A stretch of 56,095 bases of DNA from assembly GCA_043782425.1 (NCBI GenBank), contig JAYWAM010000331.1:1-56095 (forward strand), given 5' to 3'. A model generated the notes under the pieces. It saw nothing but the letters and a program-made list of their open reading frames with translations, did no database searches and was not told the origin of the DNA. This document shows positions 1-8,485 of this stretch, one piece after another; position 1 is the stretch's first letter, and each line of letters starts with the position of its first letter. The translations under genes were made by a program, and so were the position numbers. This DNA is from JAYWAM01 sp043782425 (lineage in GTDB: Bacteria; Pseudomonadota; Gammaproteobacteria; Burkholderiales; Usitatibacteraceae).

Positions 1-11
1 CCATTCGTAAC

Positions 12-27
12 GGTGCGCAAGCGCACC
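12..27. repeat. Short REP-like inverted repeat downstream of ubiA
   Basis: GGTGCGC and GCGCACC face each other across a 2-base AA spacer, just past the ubiA stop. Similar GGTGCGC/GCGCACC hairpins are scattered between genes in many beta- and gammaproteobacteria. It could stop or stabilise the 3' end of the ubi transcript, but there is no clear T-tract, so its role is open. Confidence 0.5.
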
Positions 28-897
28 CTACAACACCGCGGCGTATTGCAATGCGATACCGAAAAAAATCGCTGCGCCTATCCAGTTGTTGTGCAGGAAG
101 GCCTTGAAGCAAGCTTCGCGTGAACGCGCGCGTATCATGAGGTAGTGGCGGTAGGCTAGCCCGGCGGCAAGCACGAGAGTGGCGAAGTAGATACTAGAAA
201 AGGCGAGACGCCATCCGAGCGCGGCCAAAAGACCCAGCATGATCGCGTAGCAAAGCATCACCGCCAGAACGTCAAAGCGGCCAAACAGCAAGGCGCTGCT
301 GTTGATGCCTATCCTGATGTCGTCATCGCGATCAACCATGGCGTATTCGGTGTCGTAGGCGATGGTCCAGAATACGTTTGCCAGCAGCAGCCACCAGGCG
401 ATGGCGGAGACAGCACCAGTTGTCGCAGCAAAAGCCATAGGAATACCAAAGCCGAAGGCGATGCCCAGATAGGCCTGCGGCATTGCGAAAAAGCGTTTGG
501 TGTAGGGATAGCTTGCCGCCAGAAGCAGCGCAGCAAAGGAAAGATACAGCGCCAGAGTGTTGAGAAAAAGCACCACCAGAACCAAGGCCATGAAGCACAA
601 TACAGCGGCCACCATGAGCGCCTCCCAGGGCGCGATGTGACGCGCCGCAAGCGGGCGCTCGCGCGTGCGCTTCACTTTATCGTCAAAGTCGCGGTCGGCG
701 TAATCGTTGATGGCGCAACCGGCCGAGCGCATCAGCGCCGTGCCGAGTATAAACACCGCAACGATTATCGGGTCCGGCCTGCCGTTCGCTGCAATCCACA
801 AGCCCCACAGCGTCGGCCACAGCAGCAGCAGGATGCCGATGGGGCGGTGCAGGCGCACCAACAGGGCGTATTGGGTGAGGCGTTCAGTCAATGTCAT
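28..897 (-). CDS. ubiA: 4-hydroxybenzoate octaprenyltransferase
   Basis: Membrane prenyltransferase that attaches the polyprenyl tail to 4-hydroxybenzoate, the second step of ubiquinone synthesis. At 289 aa it has the usual family length. Both aspartate-rich motifs of the UbiA family are present: NDYADRDFDDKV followed by RTRERPLA near residues 65-85, and YDTEYAMVDRDDD near residues 180-193, which bind Mg-diphosphate. The rest is a series of hydrophobic helices. Its start overlaps the end of ubiC by 14 bases, so the two are translationally coupled, and the product of UbiC is the substrate of UbiA. It is the last gene of the minus-strand housekeeping run. Confidence 0.96.
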   Translation of the reverse strand: MTLTERLTQYALLVRLHRPIGILLLLWPTLWGLWIAANGRPDPIIVAVFILGTALMRSAGCAINDYADRDFDDKVKRTRERPLAARHIAPWEALMVAAVLCFMALVLVVLFLNTLALYLSFAALLLAASYPYTKRFFAMPQAYLGIAFGFGIPMAFAATTGAVSAIAWWLLLANVFWTIAYDTEYAMVDRDDDIRIGINSSALLFGRFDVLAVMLCYAIMLGLLAALGWRLAFSSIYFATLVLAAGLAYRHYLMIRARSREACFKAFLHNNWIGAAIFFGIALQYAAVL

Positions 898-1501
898 GGC
901 GCGCCTTGTCGCCTGGCAGCAGCAATATCCCCGGCAAAAAAACTTCCGTCACCAGCAAGCGCCTGCCGCGCAGCAGGAATACCGAGCGCCGCGCCCATAA
1001 CGTCCGTGGCAAAGCGCCGCAAAGCTCGTACGCGTGCCGGTAGAGCGGGTGCCGCTTATCAATTTTTTTGAACTCTATGGGCAATCGCGCAATGCGCGCA
1101 TCGGCGAACAACATGGCGGCCAGCGGGCGCGTTCCCAATCCTTTTAATGCGCGCCAGGCGCCATAAAGATCGCGCCGCGCCGCTAGGCTGTGGGCAAACA
1201 CCAGCGGCGTAGCGCCATTCCACAGGATCACTTCGCGCACCAGCGCCTGCTGCTTGAAGCGCAGCCCAAGCTCGGGCAATTCGTCGATGTTGCCGACGCG
1301 ATAGCGCTGCATGAGACGTGTCAGGTGAAAACCCGTTTGTGTTTGCGTATCTGGTTGAGAATTGGCGCTAGTGCTGCGGCAGCGCGCAATAATGCGCGCG
1401 GTGAGCGAGCCGCGCCAGGTGAGCCAGCTACGCAACGCATGCGGCTGGCTGGGCGGAACAGCGCGCCAGGCGGCGCGATTGGTGAGTTTCTTTTCTTTCA
1501 T
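884..1501 (-). CDS. ubiC: Chorismate lyase
   Basis: Splits chorismate into 4-hydroxybenzoate and pyruvate, the entry step of ubiquinone synthesis, in the cytoplasm. The 205-aa protein has the chorismate pyruvate-lyase pattern: an N-terminal WLTWRGSLTARI segment, a central VREVILW strand and a C-terminal LPRTLWARRSVF segment with conserved arginines. The ATG overlaps the recG stop in an ATGA arrangement and the 3' end overlaps ubiA, which puts recG-ubiC-ubiA in one transcript. The ubiCA pairing supports the call. The sequence is more divergent than UbiA, as is normal for this family. Confidence 0.9.
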   Translation of the reverse strand: MKEKKLTNRAAWRAVPPSQPHALRSWLTWRGSLTARIIARCRSTSANSQPDTQTQTGFHLTRLMQRYRVGNIDELPELGLRFKQQALVREVILWNGATPLVFAHSLAARRDLYGAWRALKGLGTRPLAAMLFADARIARLPIEFKKIDKRHPLYRHAYELCGALPRTLWARRSVFLLRGRRLLVTEVFLPGILLLPGDKARHDID

Positions 1502-3657
1502 GCTTTGAGAAAATGTTGTTTATCGCCGATCCAGCGGTGCAGGTGATTTTCCACCACCGGCGATTTGGCTTCGATGAGCTGCTCTGCAACGCCGCGCGCC
1601 GCCTCAAGCAGCGCAGCATCGCGTTCAATGTCGGCGAAGCGCAGCAGCGCCATGCCCGATTGGCGGCTACCGAGAAATTCCCCCGGACCGCGCAATTGTA
1701 AATCCAGGCGCGCAATTTCAAACCCGTCGTGGTTTTCGTAGATTGCCTTGAGGCGCGCGCGCGCCGTTTGGCCGAGCGGATTCTGATAGAGCAGGATGCA
1801 GGTGCTGTGCAACGCGCCGCGACCGACACGGCCGCGCAACTGGTGCAGTTGCGCCAGCCCCATGCGTTCGGCGTTTTCGATCACCATGAGTGACGCATTG
1901 GCCACATCCACGCCGACTTCGATCACAGTGGTGGCCACCAACAACTGGATTTCGCCTGCCTTGAAGCGCGCCATGACGGCAGCTTTTTCCACGCCCTTCA
2001 TGCGTCCGTGCACCAGACCGACGACCAGCTCGGGAAAAGTTGCGGTCAATGTGTCGAAGGTATCCATGGCGGTCTGTAATTGCAGCTTTTCCGATTCTTC
2101 GATCAGCGGACACACCCAGTAGGCTTGCGCGCCCTCGGCGCAGGCGGCGCGTATGCGTTGCAGCACCTCATCGCGGCGCGCGTCGGACACCAACTTGGTG
2201 GCGATCGGCAAGCGCCCGGGCGGCAGCTCGTCAATCAGCGAAACATCGAGGTCAGCGAAATAACTCATCGACAGCGTGCGCGGAATCGGCGTGGCGCTCA
2301 TCATGAGCTGATGCGGCTCTTGCTTGGCTTTGTGGCGTAGCGCCAGGCGCTGGCCGACGCCGAAGCGGTGCTGCTCGTCGATGATGGAAAGCCCGAGCTT
2401 GCTAAATTCAACATCTTCCTGAAACAGCGCGTGTGTGCCGATCACCAACTGCGCGCTGCCGTCGGCGATTTTTTGTTTCGCCTCGCGCCGCTCCTTGGCC
2501 TTCTGGCTGCCGGTGAGCCAGCCGCTGTCTATGCCCAGCGGCACGAGCAGATCGTTAATTTTGCGGAAATGTTGTTCCGCCAGCAATTCCGTCGGCGCCA
2601 TGAGGGCGACCTGGTAGCCGTTCTCGATAGCCTGCAATGCGGCGAGCGCCGCGACGATGGTTTTGCCGCTGCCTACGTCGCCTTGTAGCAGGCGCTGCAT
2701 GGGATGCGGCTGCGCGAGATCGGCGCTGATTTCGGCAAAGGCGCGATGCTGCGCGTGCGTCAAAGAAAAGGGCAGCGACTTGATGAGCGCGTGCGTGAGT
2801 TTTTTCCCGGCGTGTAGCGGCGCCGCCGTCTTGTTACTGCGCGCCTGGCGCGCCAGACGCATGGCGAGCTGCTGCGCCAGAAGCTCATCGAATTTGAGGC
2901 GCTGCCAGGCAGGATGGCTTCCCTCCGACAGACTGGACAGCGAGGCATCGGGCGGCGGATTGTGCAACGTCTTGACGCTATCGGCAAAGCTGCCGAGCCG
3001 TAACGGTGATAAAACGCTTGCGGGCAGCGTGTCTGTCATCATGCCGCGCGCTACGGCGTGCGTCAGTGCGCGCTCAATCAAACCACGCAGTTGCGCTTGC
3101 GACAATCCTGCGGTGGTGGGATACACCGGCGTCATCGCCTCGGGAACCGGCGCATCCTGGCTCACCAGGTGATAGCGCGGATGCACCATTTCTGCGCCAA
3201 AGAAACCCGCCTTCACCTCGCCAAACAAACGCAGACGTTTACCGGGAGCGAGCTGTTTTACCTGGCTCATGTAGAAATTAATAAAGCGCAAATACAGCAG
3301 TTCGCCGCTGGCAAGCTCCTTGCACTTCACCACCAGTTGGCGGCGCGGACGGTAGGTGACTTCGCTGTGCTCTATTTCAACCTCGACTTGCGCGGCAATG
3401 CCTGGCCGACAGTCCGTCAGCGCGGTGATGCGCGTTTCGTCCTCATAACGCAGCGGTAGATGCAAAATGAGATCGAACTCGCGCGCAATGCCCAGGCGCA
3501 CAAGTTTTTCGGCCAGCGCAGGCGAAGCGAATGTTTCCGCGCCGCGCTTTGCGGGGGCTGTGGCTGTGACTGGACTGTTTACTTTTGTGGAAGACAAACC
3601 GGGAGCGCCAGAAGTGGATAGCGTGATTCTAATCGCTGCGGCGGGAAAACTCCGCAA
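1498..3657 (-). CDS. recG: ATP-dependent DNA helicase RecG
   Basis: Branch-migration helicase that reverses stalled forks and processes Holliday junctions. An N-terminal OB-fold wedge domain is followed by helicase motifs: LLQGDVGSGKT (Walker A), IIDEQHRFGV (DEQH-type motif II), MSATPIPRTL (motif III) and QLRGRVGRG (motif VI). The C-terminus has the RecG-typical FLGSRQSGM signature. Length is about 700 aa, as usual. No ATG occurs before about residue 130, so initiation must be non-ATG; the TTG at 3657 lies 16 bases past the ridA stop behind AGGGGA, but the spacing is tight and the true start is uncertain. Confidence 0.95.
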   Translation of the reverse strand: MRSFPAAAIRITLSTSGAPGLSSTKVNSPVTATAPAKRGAETFASPALAEKLVRLGIAREFDLILHLPLRYEDETRITALTDCRPGIAAQVEVEIEHSEVTYRPRRQLVVKCKELASGELLYLRFINFYMSQVKQLAPGKRLRLFGEVKAGFFGAEMVHPRYHLVSQDAPVPEAMTPVYPTTAGLSQAQLRGLIERALTHAVARGMMTDTLPASVLSPLRLGSFADSVKTLHNPPPDASLSSLSEGSHPAWQRLKFDELLAQQLAMRLARQARSNKTAAPLHAGKKLTHALIKSLPFSLTHAQHRAFAEISADLAQPHPMQRLLQGDVGSGKTIVAALAALQAIENGYQVALMAPTELLAEQHFRKINDLLVPLGIDSGWLTGSQKAKERREAKQKIADGSAQLVIGTHALFQEDVEFSKLGLSIIDEQHRFGVGQRLALRHKAKQEPHQLMMSATPIPRTLSMSYFADLDVSLIDELPPGRLPIATKLVSDARRDEVLQRIRAACAEGAQAYWVCPLIEESEKLQLQTAMDTFDTLTATFPELVVGLVHGRMKGVEKAAVMARFKAGEIQLLVATTVIEVGVDVANASLMVIENAERMGLAQLHQLRGRVGRGALHSTCILLYQNPLGQTARARLKAIYENHDGFEIARLDLQLRGPGEFLGSRQSGMALLRFADIERDAALLEAARGVAEQLIEAKSPVVENHLHRWIGDKQHFLKA

Positions 3658-3672
3658 ATCCCCTATTGCCCA

Positions 3673-4056
3673 CTAATCTTGCGTCAGCACCATGATGGCA
3701 TCCATCTCCACCTGCGCACCGCGCGGCAAGGCTGCCACACCGACTGCGGCGCGCGCCGGAAACGGCGTCTGAAAATACGTCGCCATGATTTCGTTCACCT
3801 TGGCAAAATGCGCCAGGTCGGTCAAAAAAACATTGAGCTTGACCACATCGTCCAAACTACCGCCTGCGGCGTGCGCCACGGCGGCCAGGTTGTCGAACAC
3901 GCGCGTGATCTGCGCTTCCATACCTTCGACCAATTGCATGGTGCGCGGATCAAGTGGAATCTGTCCCGACAAATAAACGGTATCGCCCACTTTCACGGCT
4001 TGCGAATAGCTGCCGATGGCGGCGGGTGCATCGGGCGTGGAAATAATGGATTTCAT
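3673..4056 (-). CDS. ridA: RidA family enamine/imine deaminase
   Basis: Small trimeric protein of the YjgF/YER057c/UK114 family that hydrolyses reactive 2-aminoacrylate-type enamines made by PLP enzymes. The 127-aa protein carries the family hallmarks: PAAIGSYSQAV near the N-terminus, YLSGQIPLDP, and a C-terminal ARAAVGVAALPRGAQVEMD segment that contains the conserved catalytic arginine and the LP-G-VE signature. Its ATG overlaps the spoT stop (ATGA). A ridA gene directly after spoT is a common betaproteobacterial arrangement. Cytoplasmic. Confidence 0.94.
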   Translation of the reverse strand: MKSIISTPDAPAAIGSYSQAVKVGDTVYLSGQIPLDPRTMQLVEGMEAQITRVFDNLAAVAHAAGGSLDDVVKLNVFLTDLAHFAKVNEIMATYFQTPFPARAAVGVAALPRGAQVEMDAIMVLTQD

Positions 4057-6350
4057 ATGTGCCTGTTGTGCGGCGTGGCGCTACCGCCCTTGACGCGCGC
4101 AATGCGCACCACTTCCGGCAGGCGACGCAACAGGCGCAGGATGTTGGCCAGGTGCATGCGATTTTTCACTTCGAGCGTGAATTGCAAATCGGTATAGGTA
4201 ATTTCGCCCTCATGCTTGTCGTTCATCTGGATATGTTCGATATTGGATTCGGCGCTGGCGATTTCCGCCGCCAGCTTGGCGAGCACGCCACGCTTGTCGC
4301 TGACGGTGATTTTGATGGCGACGCTGAATAGATGATCGAGGTTGGGATCCCACTGCACATCAACCCACTTTCCCGGATCAAATTTAAAAGGATGAATAGT
4401 CGGGCAGTCGTGCGTGTGGATAATCAGTCCCGAGCCCTTGTTGATCTGGGCGATGATAGGATCGCCGGGTATCGGCCGACAACATGGCGCAAACTGTATC
4501 GCCATGCCCTCGGAGCCGCGGATGGTGATGGCTTCGCGCGGGCGGTGTTCGCCGTTATCGCTATCACTCACCGAGAACAGTTTGCGCGCTACCACCAGTG
4601 CGAGGCGTGTGCCTAGACCGATCTCGGCCAGCACTTCTTCCTTGCTCTTGGAATTGTCGCCCTTGAGCATGCGCTGCCAATGCACCTTACTAATGGAATG
4701 CGGATCGAAATCGAGCGAATGCACAGCCTGTATAAGCAGCAGTTCGCCCAACTCCACCGATTCCTGGAAGTGCATGTTTTTCAGGTAATGGCGGATATGT
4801 GAGCGCGCGCGACCGGTGGTGGCGTATGAAAGCCATGCCGAATTGGGACGGCCTTCGGGCGCGGTGATGATTTCGACGCGATCACCATTTCTGAGGCGCG
4901 TGCCGAGCGGCACTGACTCGTCGTTGACCTTGGCGCCCACCGCGTGATTGCCGATGTCGGAGTGCACCGAGTAAGCGTAATCAATCGGCGTGGCGCCTTT
5001 GGGCAGCGCAAATATTTTGCCCTTGGGTGAAAACAGATATACCTGATCGGGAAACAGATCGACTTTGATGTGTTCGAGAAACTCCATTGCGTCGCCGCTT
5101 TCCGACTGGATTTCCAGCAAGGATTGCAGCCATTGATGGGTTTTCTGCTGCATCTCGCTGATTTTTCCTTCGCCATTGGCTTCGGAGGATTTGTACAGCC
5201 AGTGCGATGCCACGCCGGCTTCGGCGATTTTGTGCATGTCGGTGGTGCGAATCTGTAGCTCTATGGGCGTGCCGAAAGGGCCGAACAGGGCGGTGTGCAG
5301 CGATTGGTAGCCATTGGGTTTGGGAATAGCGATGTAATCTTTGAACTTGCCGGGGAAAGGCTTGTACAGCGTGTGTAATGCGCCGAGCGCGAGGTAGCAC
5401 GAGACGACATCCTTGACGATAATGCGAAAGCCGTAAATATCGAGCACCTCGGAAAAAGTCAGCGATTTCTCCTGCATTTTTTTGTAAATCGAGGAGAGGT
5501 GTTTTTCACGCCCGCTGACGCTGCTCTCAATTTTGAATTCGGCGAGACGCGCATTGATCGCGTCGAGAATTTTTTTCAGCACTTCGCGGCGGTTGCCGCG
5601 CGCTGACTTGACGGCTTTTTCCAGTACCTTGAAACGGTTCGGATGCAGGTATTTGAAGCCTAAGTCTTCCAGCTCGTAGTACAGGCTGTTGAGCCCGAGC
5701 CGGTTGGCGATAGGCGAATAAATCTCCAGCGTTTCCTTGGCGATGCGCTCCTGTTTTTCCGGGCGCACGGCATCCAGAGTGCGCATGTTGTGCAGGCGGT
5801 CGGCCAGCTTGATGAGAATGACGCGCACATCGCGCGCCATGGCGAGCAGCATTTTGCGGAAGTTTTCCGCCTGCGCCTGCTCAATGGTTTCAAATTGCAG
5901 TCTGTCGATTTTCGATACGCCATCGACCAGCGCCGCAACCGCCTTGCCGAATTGCTGGCTGATTTCGCCCTTGGTGGTGGGCGTATCTTCCACCACGTCA
6001 TGCAGCAACGCAGCGATCAGCGCAGTCGCATCGAGATGCCAGGCGGCGAGAATTTTGGCGACGGCGAGCGGGTGCGTGATGTACGCTTCACCGCTGATGC
6101 GCAACTGGCCCTGGTGCGCGGTTTCGGCAACGGCAAAAGCCATCGCCACACGTTCAACGTCTTCAGGCTTGAGGTAGGTGGCGAGCAGTTTACCGAGCGC
6201 ATCGAAGCTGGGTTTGCCTGCACCTTCAGCACCATCTGCCAGAGCAGCAGGCGCGGGAGAATTATCAGTAGAGCGCGCAACCAGGCCAGCGTGCGCCGTG
6301 CCGAATGGGATTTTGGCGAGTTTGTCGTGCGAAGGTTGCAGGCTCGCCAT
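4053..6350 (-). CDS. spoT: Bifunctional (p)ppGpp synthetase/hydrolase
   Basis: Makes and degrades the stringent-response alarmone (p)ppGpp. Order of domains in 765 aa: an HD hydrolase domain with ITHPLAVAKIL and HDVVEDT; a synthetase domain with a basic KFKDYIAIPKPNGYQSLHT segment, the type found in bifunctional enzymes rather than the acidic EFDD type of RelA; a TGS domain with FSPKGKIFALPKGATPIDYAY; and a C-terminal ACT domain. Intact HD residues argue that hydrolysis is retained. It lies 20 bases after rpoZ, an association seen across proteobacteria, and overlaps ridA. The N-terminal 30-40 residues are low in conservation. Confidence 0.95.
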   Translation of the reverse strand: MASLQPSHDKLAKIPFGTAHAGLVARSTDNSPAPAALADGAEGAGKPSFDALGKLLATYLKPEDVERVAMAFAVAETAHQGQLRISGEAYITHPLAVAKILAAWHLDATALIAALLHDVVEDTPTTKGEISQQFGKAVAALVDGVSKIDRLQFETIEQAQAENFRKMLLAMARDVRVILIKLADRLHNMRTLDAVRPEKQERIAKETLEIYSPIANRLGLNSLYYELEDLGFKYLHPNRFKVLEKAVKSARGNRREVLKKILDAINARLAEFKIESSVSGREKHLSSIYKKMQEKSLTFSEVLDIYGFRIIVKDVVSCYLALGALHTLYKPFPGKFKDYIAIPKPNGYQSLHTALFGPFGTPIELQIRTTDMHKIAEAGVASHWLYKSSEANGEGKISEMQQKTHQWLQSLLEIQSESGDAMEFLEHIKVDLFPDQVYLFSPKGKIFALPKGATPIDYAYSVHSDIGNHAVGAKVNDESVPLGTRLRNGDRVEIITAPEGRPNSAWLSYATTGRARSHIRHYLKNMHFQESVELGELLLIQAVHSLDFDPHSISKVHWQRMLKGDNSKSKEEVLAEIGLGTRLALVVARKLFSVSDSDNGEHRPREAITIRGSEGMAIQFAPCCRPIPGDPIIAQINKGSGLIIHTHDCPTIHPFKFDPGKWVDVQWDPNLDHLFSVAIKITVSDKRGVLAKLAAEIASAESNIEHIQMNDKHEGEITYTDLQFTLEVKNRMHLANILRLLRRLPEVVRIARVKGGSATPHNRHI

Positions 6351-6370
6351 AACCCATCAGTCTCATTTTT

Positions 6371-6592
6371 TTACAGCGGCTCGGCAGGCGGTGGGATTTG
6401 CGTGAGGATTTCCACGCCGATTCTGCCCGATGCGATTTCGCGCAACGCGACGACGCAGGGTTTGTCTCTACCCGCGTCCAGCGTCGGTGTGGCGCCGAGC
6501 GCGAGCTGGCGCGCGCGCGTGGTCGCCACCAGGGTAAGCTCAAAGCGGTTGGGAATTCGTTTAACGCAATCGTCAACAGTAATGCGTGCCAT
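6371..6592 (-). CDS. rpoZ: RNA polymerase omega subunit
   Basis: Omega subunit, which helps assemble RNA polymerase and carries one ppGpp site in proteobacteria. The start was set at the ATG beginning MARITVDDCVKRIPNRF, the nearly universal omega N-terminus; an upstream extension of 18 codons is not needed. The 73-aa protein has the family's ARQLALGA and KPCVVALREIA segments and a short variable tail. It sits between gmk and spoT, the classic gmk-rpoZ-spoT order. A gap of about 300 bases with an inverted repeat separates it from gmk, so expression may be partly uncoupled. Confidence 0.95.
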   Translation of the reverse strand: MARITVDDCVKRIPNRFELTLVATTRARQLALGATPTLDAGRDKPCVVALREIASGRIGVEILTQIPPPAEPL

Positions 6593-6899
6593 AGCTGCCT
6601 TAACTTGGATGAAAAAAACCGGTGGATGGCCCTCATTATACCCCACCCAATGCTAACTTGCTGTTTTGCGGCGTTTTTTATCAATGCGGGGCGAAGGTGC
6701 TGCCTTGCGGCGGACAGATTGAGGCCAGAAAGCGCTTGGGGATGCAGTCAATTTGCCTAAGCCGGACGAGCCGGAACTAAAAACGATTCTCGCGCCAAGA
6801 CGCAAAGAAAAACAAAAAACGGAGTTGATTTTCTTTGCGCCTTTGCGTCTTGGCGCGAGAATTCTTCTCACAAATTTCGAAGATTTATCTGATAAGAGA
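6593..6899. other. gmk-rpoZ intergenic region without a gene
   Basis: No coding sequence is supported here. The stretch holds the 22-bp inverted repeat described separately and a probable promoter zone for rpoZ. Reading frames that cross it encode only the repeat and low-complexity sequence. Confidence 0.6.
6786..6862. repeat. 22-bp perfect inverted repeat between gmk and rpoZ
   Basis: The arm at 6786-6807 is the exact reverse complement of the arm at 6841-6862; the spacer is 33 bases. The right arm is preceded by a partial copy of itself (CTTTGCGC then CTTTGCGTC). The 'cttTGCGtcTTGGCGcgag' type of repeat recurs in intergenic regions of many unrelated bacteria. A transcript would form a long hairpin between gmk and rpoZ, which could attenuate read-through. 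Confidence 0.75.
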
Positions 6900-7508
6900 C
6901 TAAACGAACTTGGAAATGATGTCGGCCTGGCGCACAAGCTGGCGTGCGCGCGTGAGGCGTGCGGCTTGCACTATGGCGCGCAGGTCGCGCAACGCGGTCG
7001 CAAAGTCGTCGTTCACAACGATGAAATCGGCCTCGGAAATATGCTGCATCTCCTGACGCGCCCCGGCGATACGACGCGCAATGACGTCTGGCGCATCTTT
7101 GCCGCGCGCAGTGAGGCGTTGTTCCAATGTCGCAAAGGACGGCGGCATAATGAAAATATCCACCATATCGGGGAAAATTCTGCGCACTTGGGTGGCGCCT
7201 TGCCAATCGATCTCCAGCAGAACGTCATCGCCCGCCGCGCGCGCCGTCGTAATCCATGACTTGGAGGTGCCGTATAAATTGCCGTAAACCTCGGCGTGTT
7301 CAAGGAACTCGTCTTGCGCCAGTAGCGCCTCGAACTCGCTGCGGCTTACGAATTGATAGTCGCGCCCATTGACTTCCCCGCTACGCGGCGCGCGTGTCGT
7401 ATACGACACCGACAGGCGGATTTGCGGCTCCTCCTTGAGCAGCGCCTCAACCAGGCTGGTTTTCCCGGCGCCCGAGGGAGCAACGATGGCGTATAGATTT
7501 CCGCTCAT
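6900..7508 (-). CDS. gmk: Guanylate kinase
   Basis: Phosphorylates GMP to GDP with ATP in the cytoplasm. The P-loop IVAPSGAGKTSL is at residues 8-19, followed by the GMP-binding SVSYTTRAPRSGEVNGRDY segment and, near residue 75, EHAEVYGNLYGTS. The LEIDWQGATQVR stretch is also characteristic. The 202-aa length is standard. It follows yicC by 15 bases, the usual yicC-gmk pairing. Confidence 0.96.
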   Translation of the reverse strand: MSGNLYAIVAPSGAGKTSLVEALLKEEPQIRLSVSYTTRAPRSGEVNGRDYQFVSRSEFEALLAQDEFLEHAEVYGNLYGTSKSWITTARAAGDDVLLEIDWQGATQVRRIFPDMVDIFIMPPSFATLEQRLTARGKDAPDVIARRIAGARQEMQHISEADFIVVNDDFATALRDLRAIVQAARLTRARQLVRQADIISKFV

Positions 7509-7523
7509 GACATTTCCACAACG

Positions 7524-8387
7524 CTACTCGATGTTCTGTATCTGCTCGCGCATCTGCTCAATCAGCACTTTCAGCTCTACCGCTAACTTCGATAAATCGG
7601 TGGTCACCGATTTCGAGCCTAGGGTGTTGGCTTCGCGGTTCAGTTCCTGCATGAGAAAATCGAGGCGCTTGCCCGCTGCGCCACCCTGTTTGAGGACGCG
7701 GCGCACTTCCTGGATATGCGCGCTTAAGCGGTTAAGTTCTTCGGCCACATCGATGCGCGCGGCAAACAGCACCACTTCCTGGCGGATACGATCATCGGCA
7801 GGGGCCTGTAGCGCCTCGCTCAAGCGCGCGCTGAGCTTTTCCTGAAAGGCTGCCACCGCAGCGGGAATCAGCGGCGTGGCTTGTTTTACAATGGCTTCTA
7901 TCCCGGTGAGGCGTTCACCTATCATCACGGCGAGTTTCTCGCCTTCGCGCAAGCGCGTGGCGTCCAGATCTGCCAGCGCTTCCTTCAGCATGGCGAGCAG
8001 TGCTTCGCGCATGGCCTCTGGTGGCGTCTGGTGTTCCGCCATCACGCCGGGGGCATGCAGCACCTCCCAAACCGAAAGCGGGCGGCTATCGGGAAAGCGC
8101 TTTGGCACCAGCGCCGCCGACTGCGCCAGGCCATCCAGCGCGGCCGCATCCGGGGCGCTGAGGGTGTTAGTGGCGACACTGTTGAAAGAAACGCGGCAAT
8201 CGACCTTGCCACGCGCCAGCCGGGACGCTATGGTTTCGCGCAACGCTCCCTCAAGGGTGCGCAGGTCATCGGGAAGGCGGCATTGAAACTCGAGAAAACG
8301 GTGATTGACCGAGCGTAGCTCTAGCGCCAGGCGACCGCCGGGCACTTCGCGGTTCACCAGGGCAAAACCGGTCATACTTGCAATCAT
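7524..8387 (-). CDS. yicC: YicC family endoribonuclease-like protein
   Basis: Member of the YicC/YloC family, linked in E. coli and Bacillus to RNA decay and acting as an endoribonuclease. The 287-aa protein opens with MIASMTGFA, has ELRSVNHRFLEFQCRLP near residues 25-40, and ends with the signature KSVTTDLSKLAVELKVLIEQ and a QIQNIE tail. It lies first in the minus-strand housekeeping run, just upstream of gmk, and is divergent from the kinase gene at 8486. Family assignment is secure; the exact RNA substrate cannot be read from sequence. Confidence 0.94.
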   Translation of the reverse strand: MIASMTGFALVNREVPGGRLALELRSVNHRFLEFQCRLPDDLRTLEGALRETIASRLARGKVDCRVSFNSVATNTLSAPDAAALDGLAQSAALVPKRFPDSRPLSVWEVLHAPGVMAEHQTPPEAMREALLAMLKEALADLDATRLREGEKLAVMIGERLTGIEAIVKQATPLIPAAVAAFQEKLSARLSEALQAPADDRIRQEVVLFAARIDVAEELNRLSAHIQEVRRVLKQGGAAGKRLDFLMQELNREANTLGSKSVTTDLSKLAVELKVLIEQMREQIQNIE

Positions 8388-8485
8388 GGATTAAAGGCTG
8401 CTTTACAAGGGGTTGGTAACACACGACAATTCGCTGTCGATTATAACTCAAGGCTCCAGCTCTCCCAGACTACTGACTGCTATAG

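Noticed and set aside
637..1071. 144-codon plus-strand frame across ubiA and ubiC
   Set aside because: It is an antisense shadow of two well-supported genes with arginine/alanine-rich composition typical of GC-rich antisense frames.
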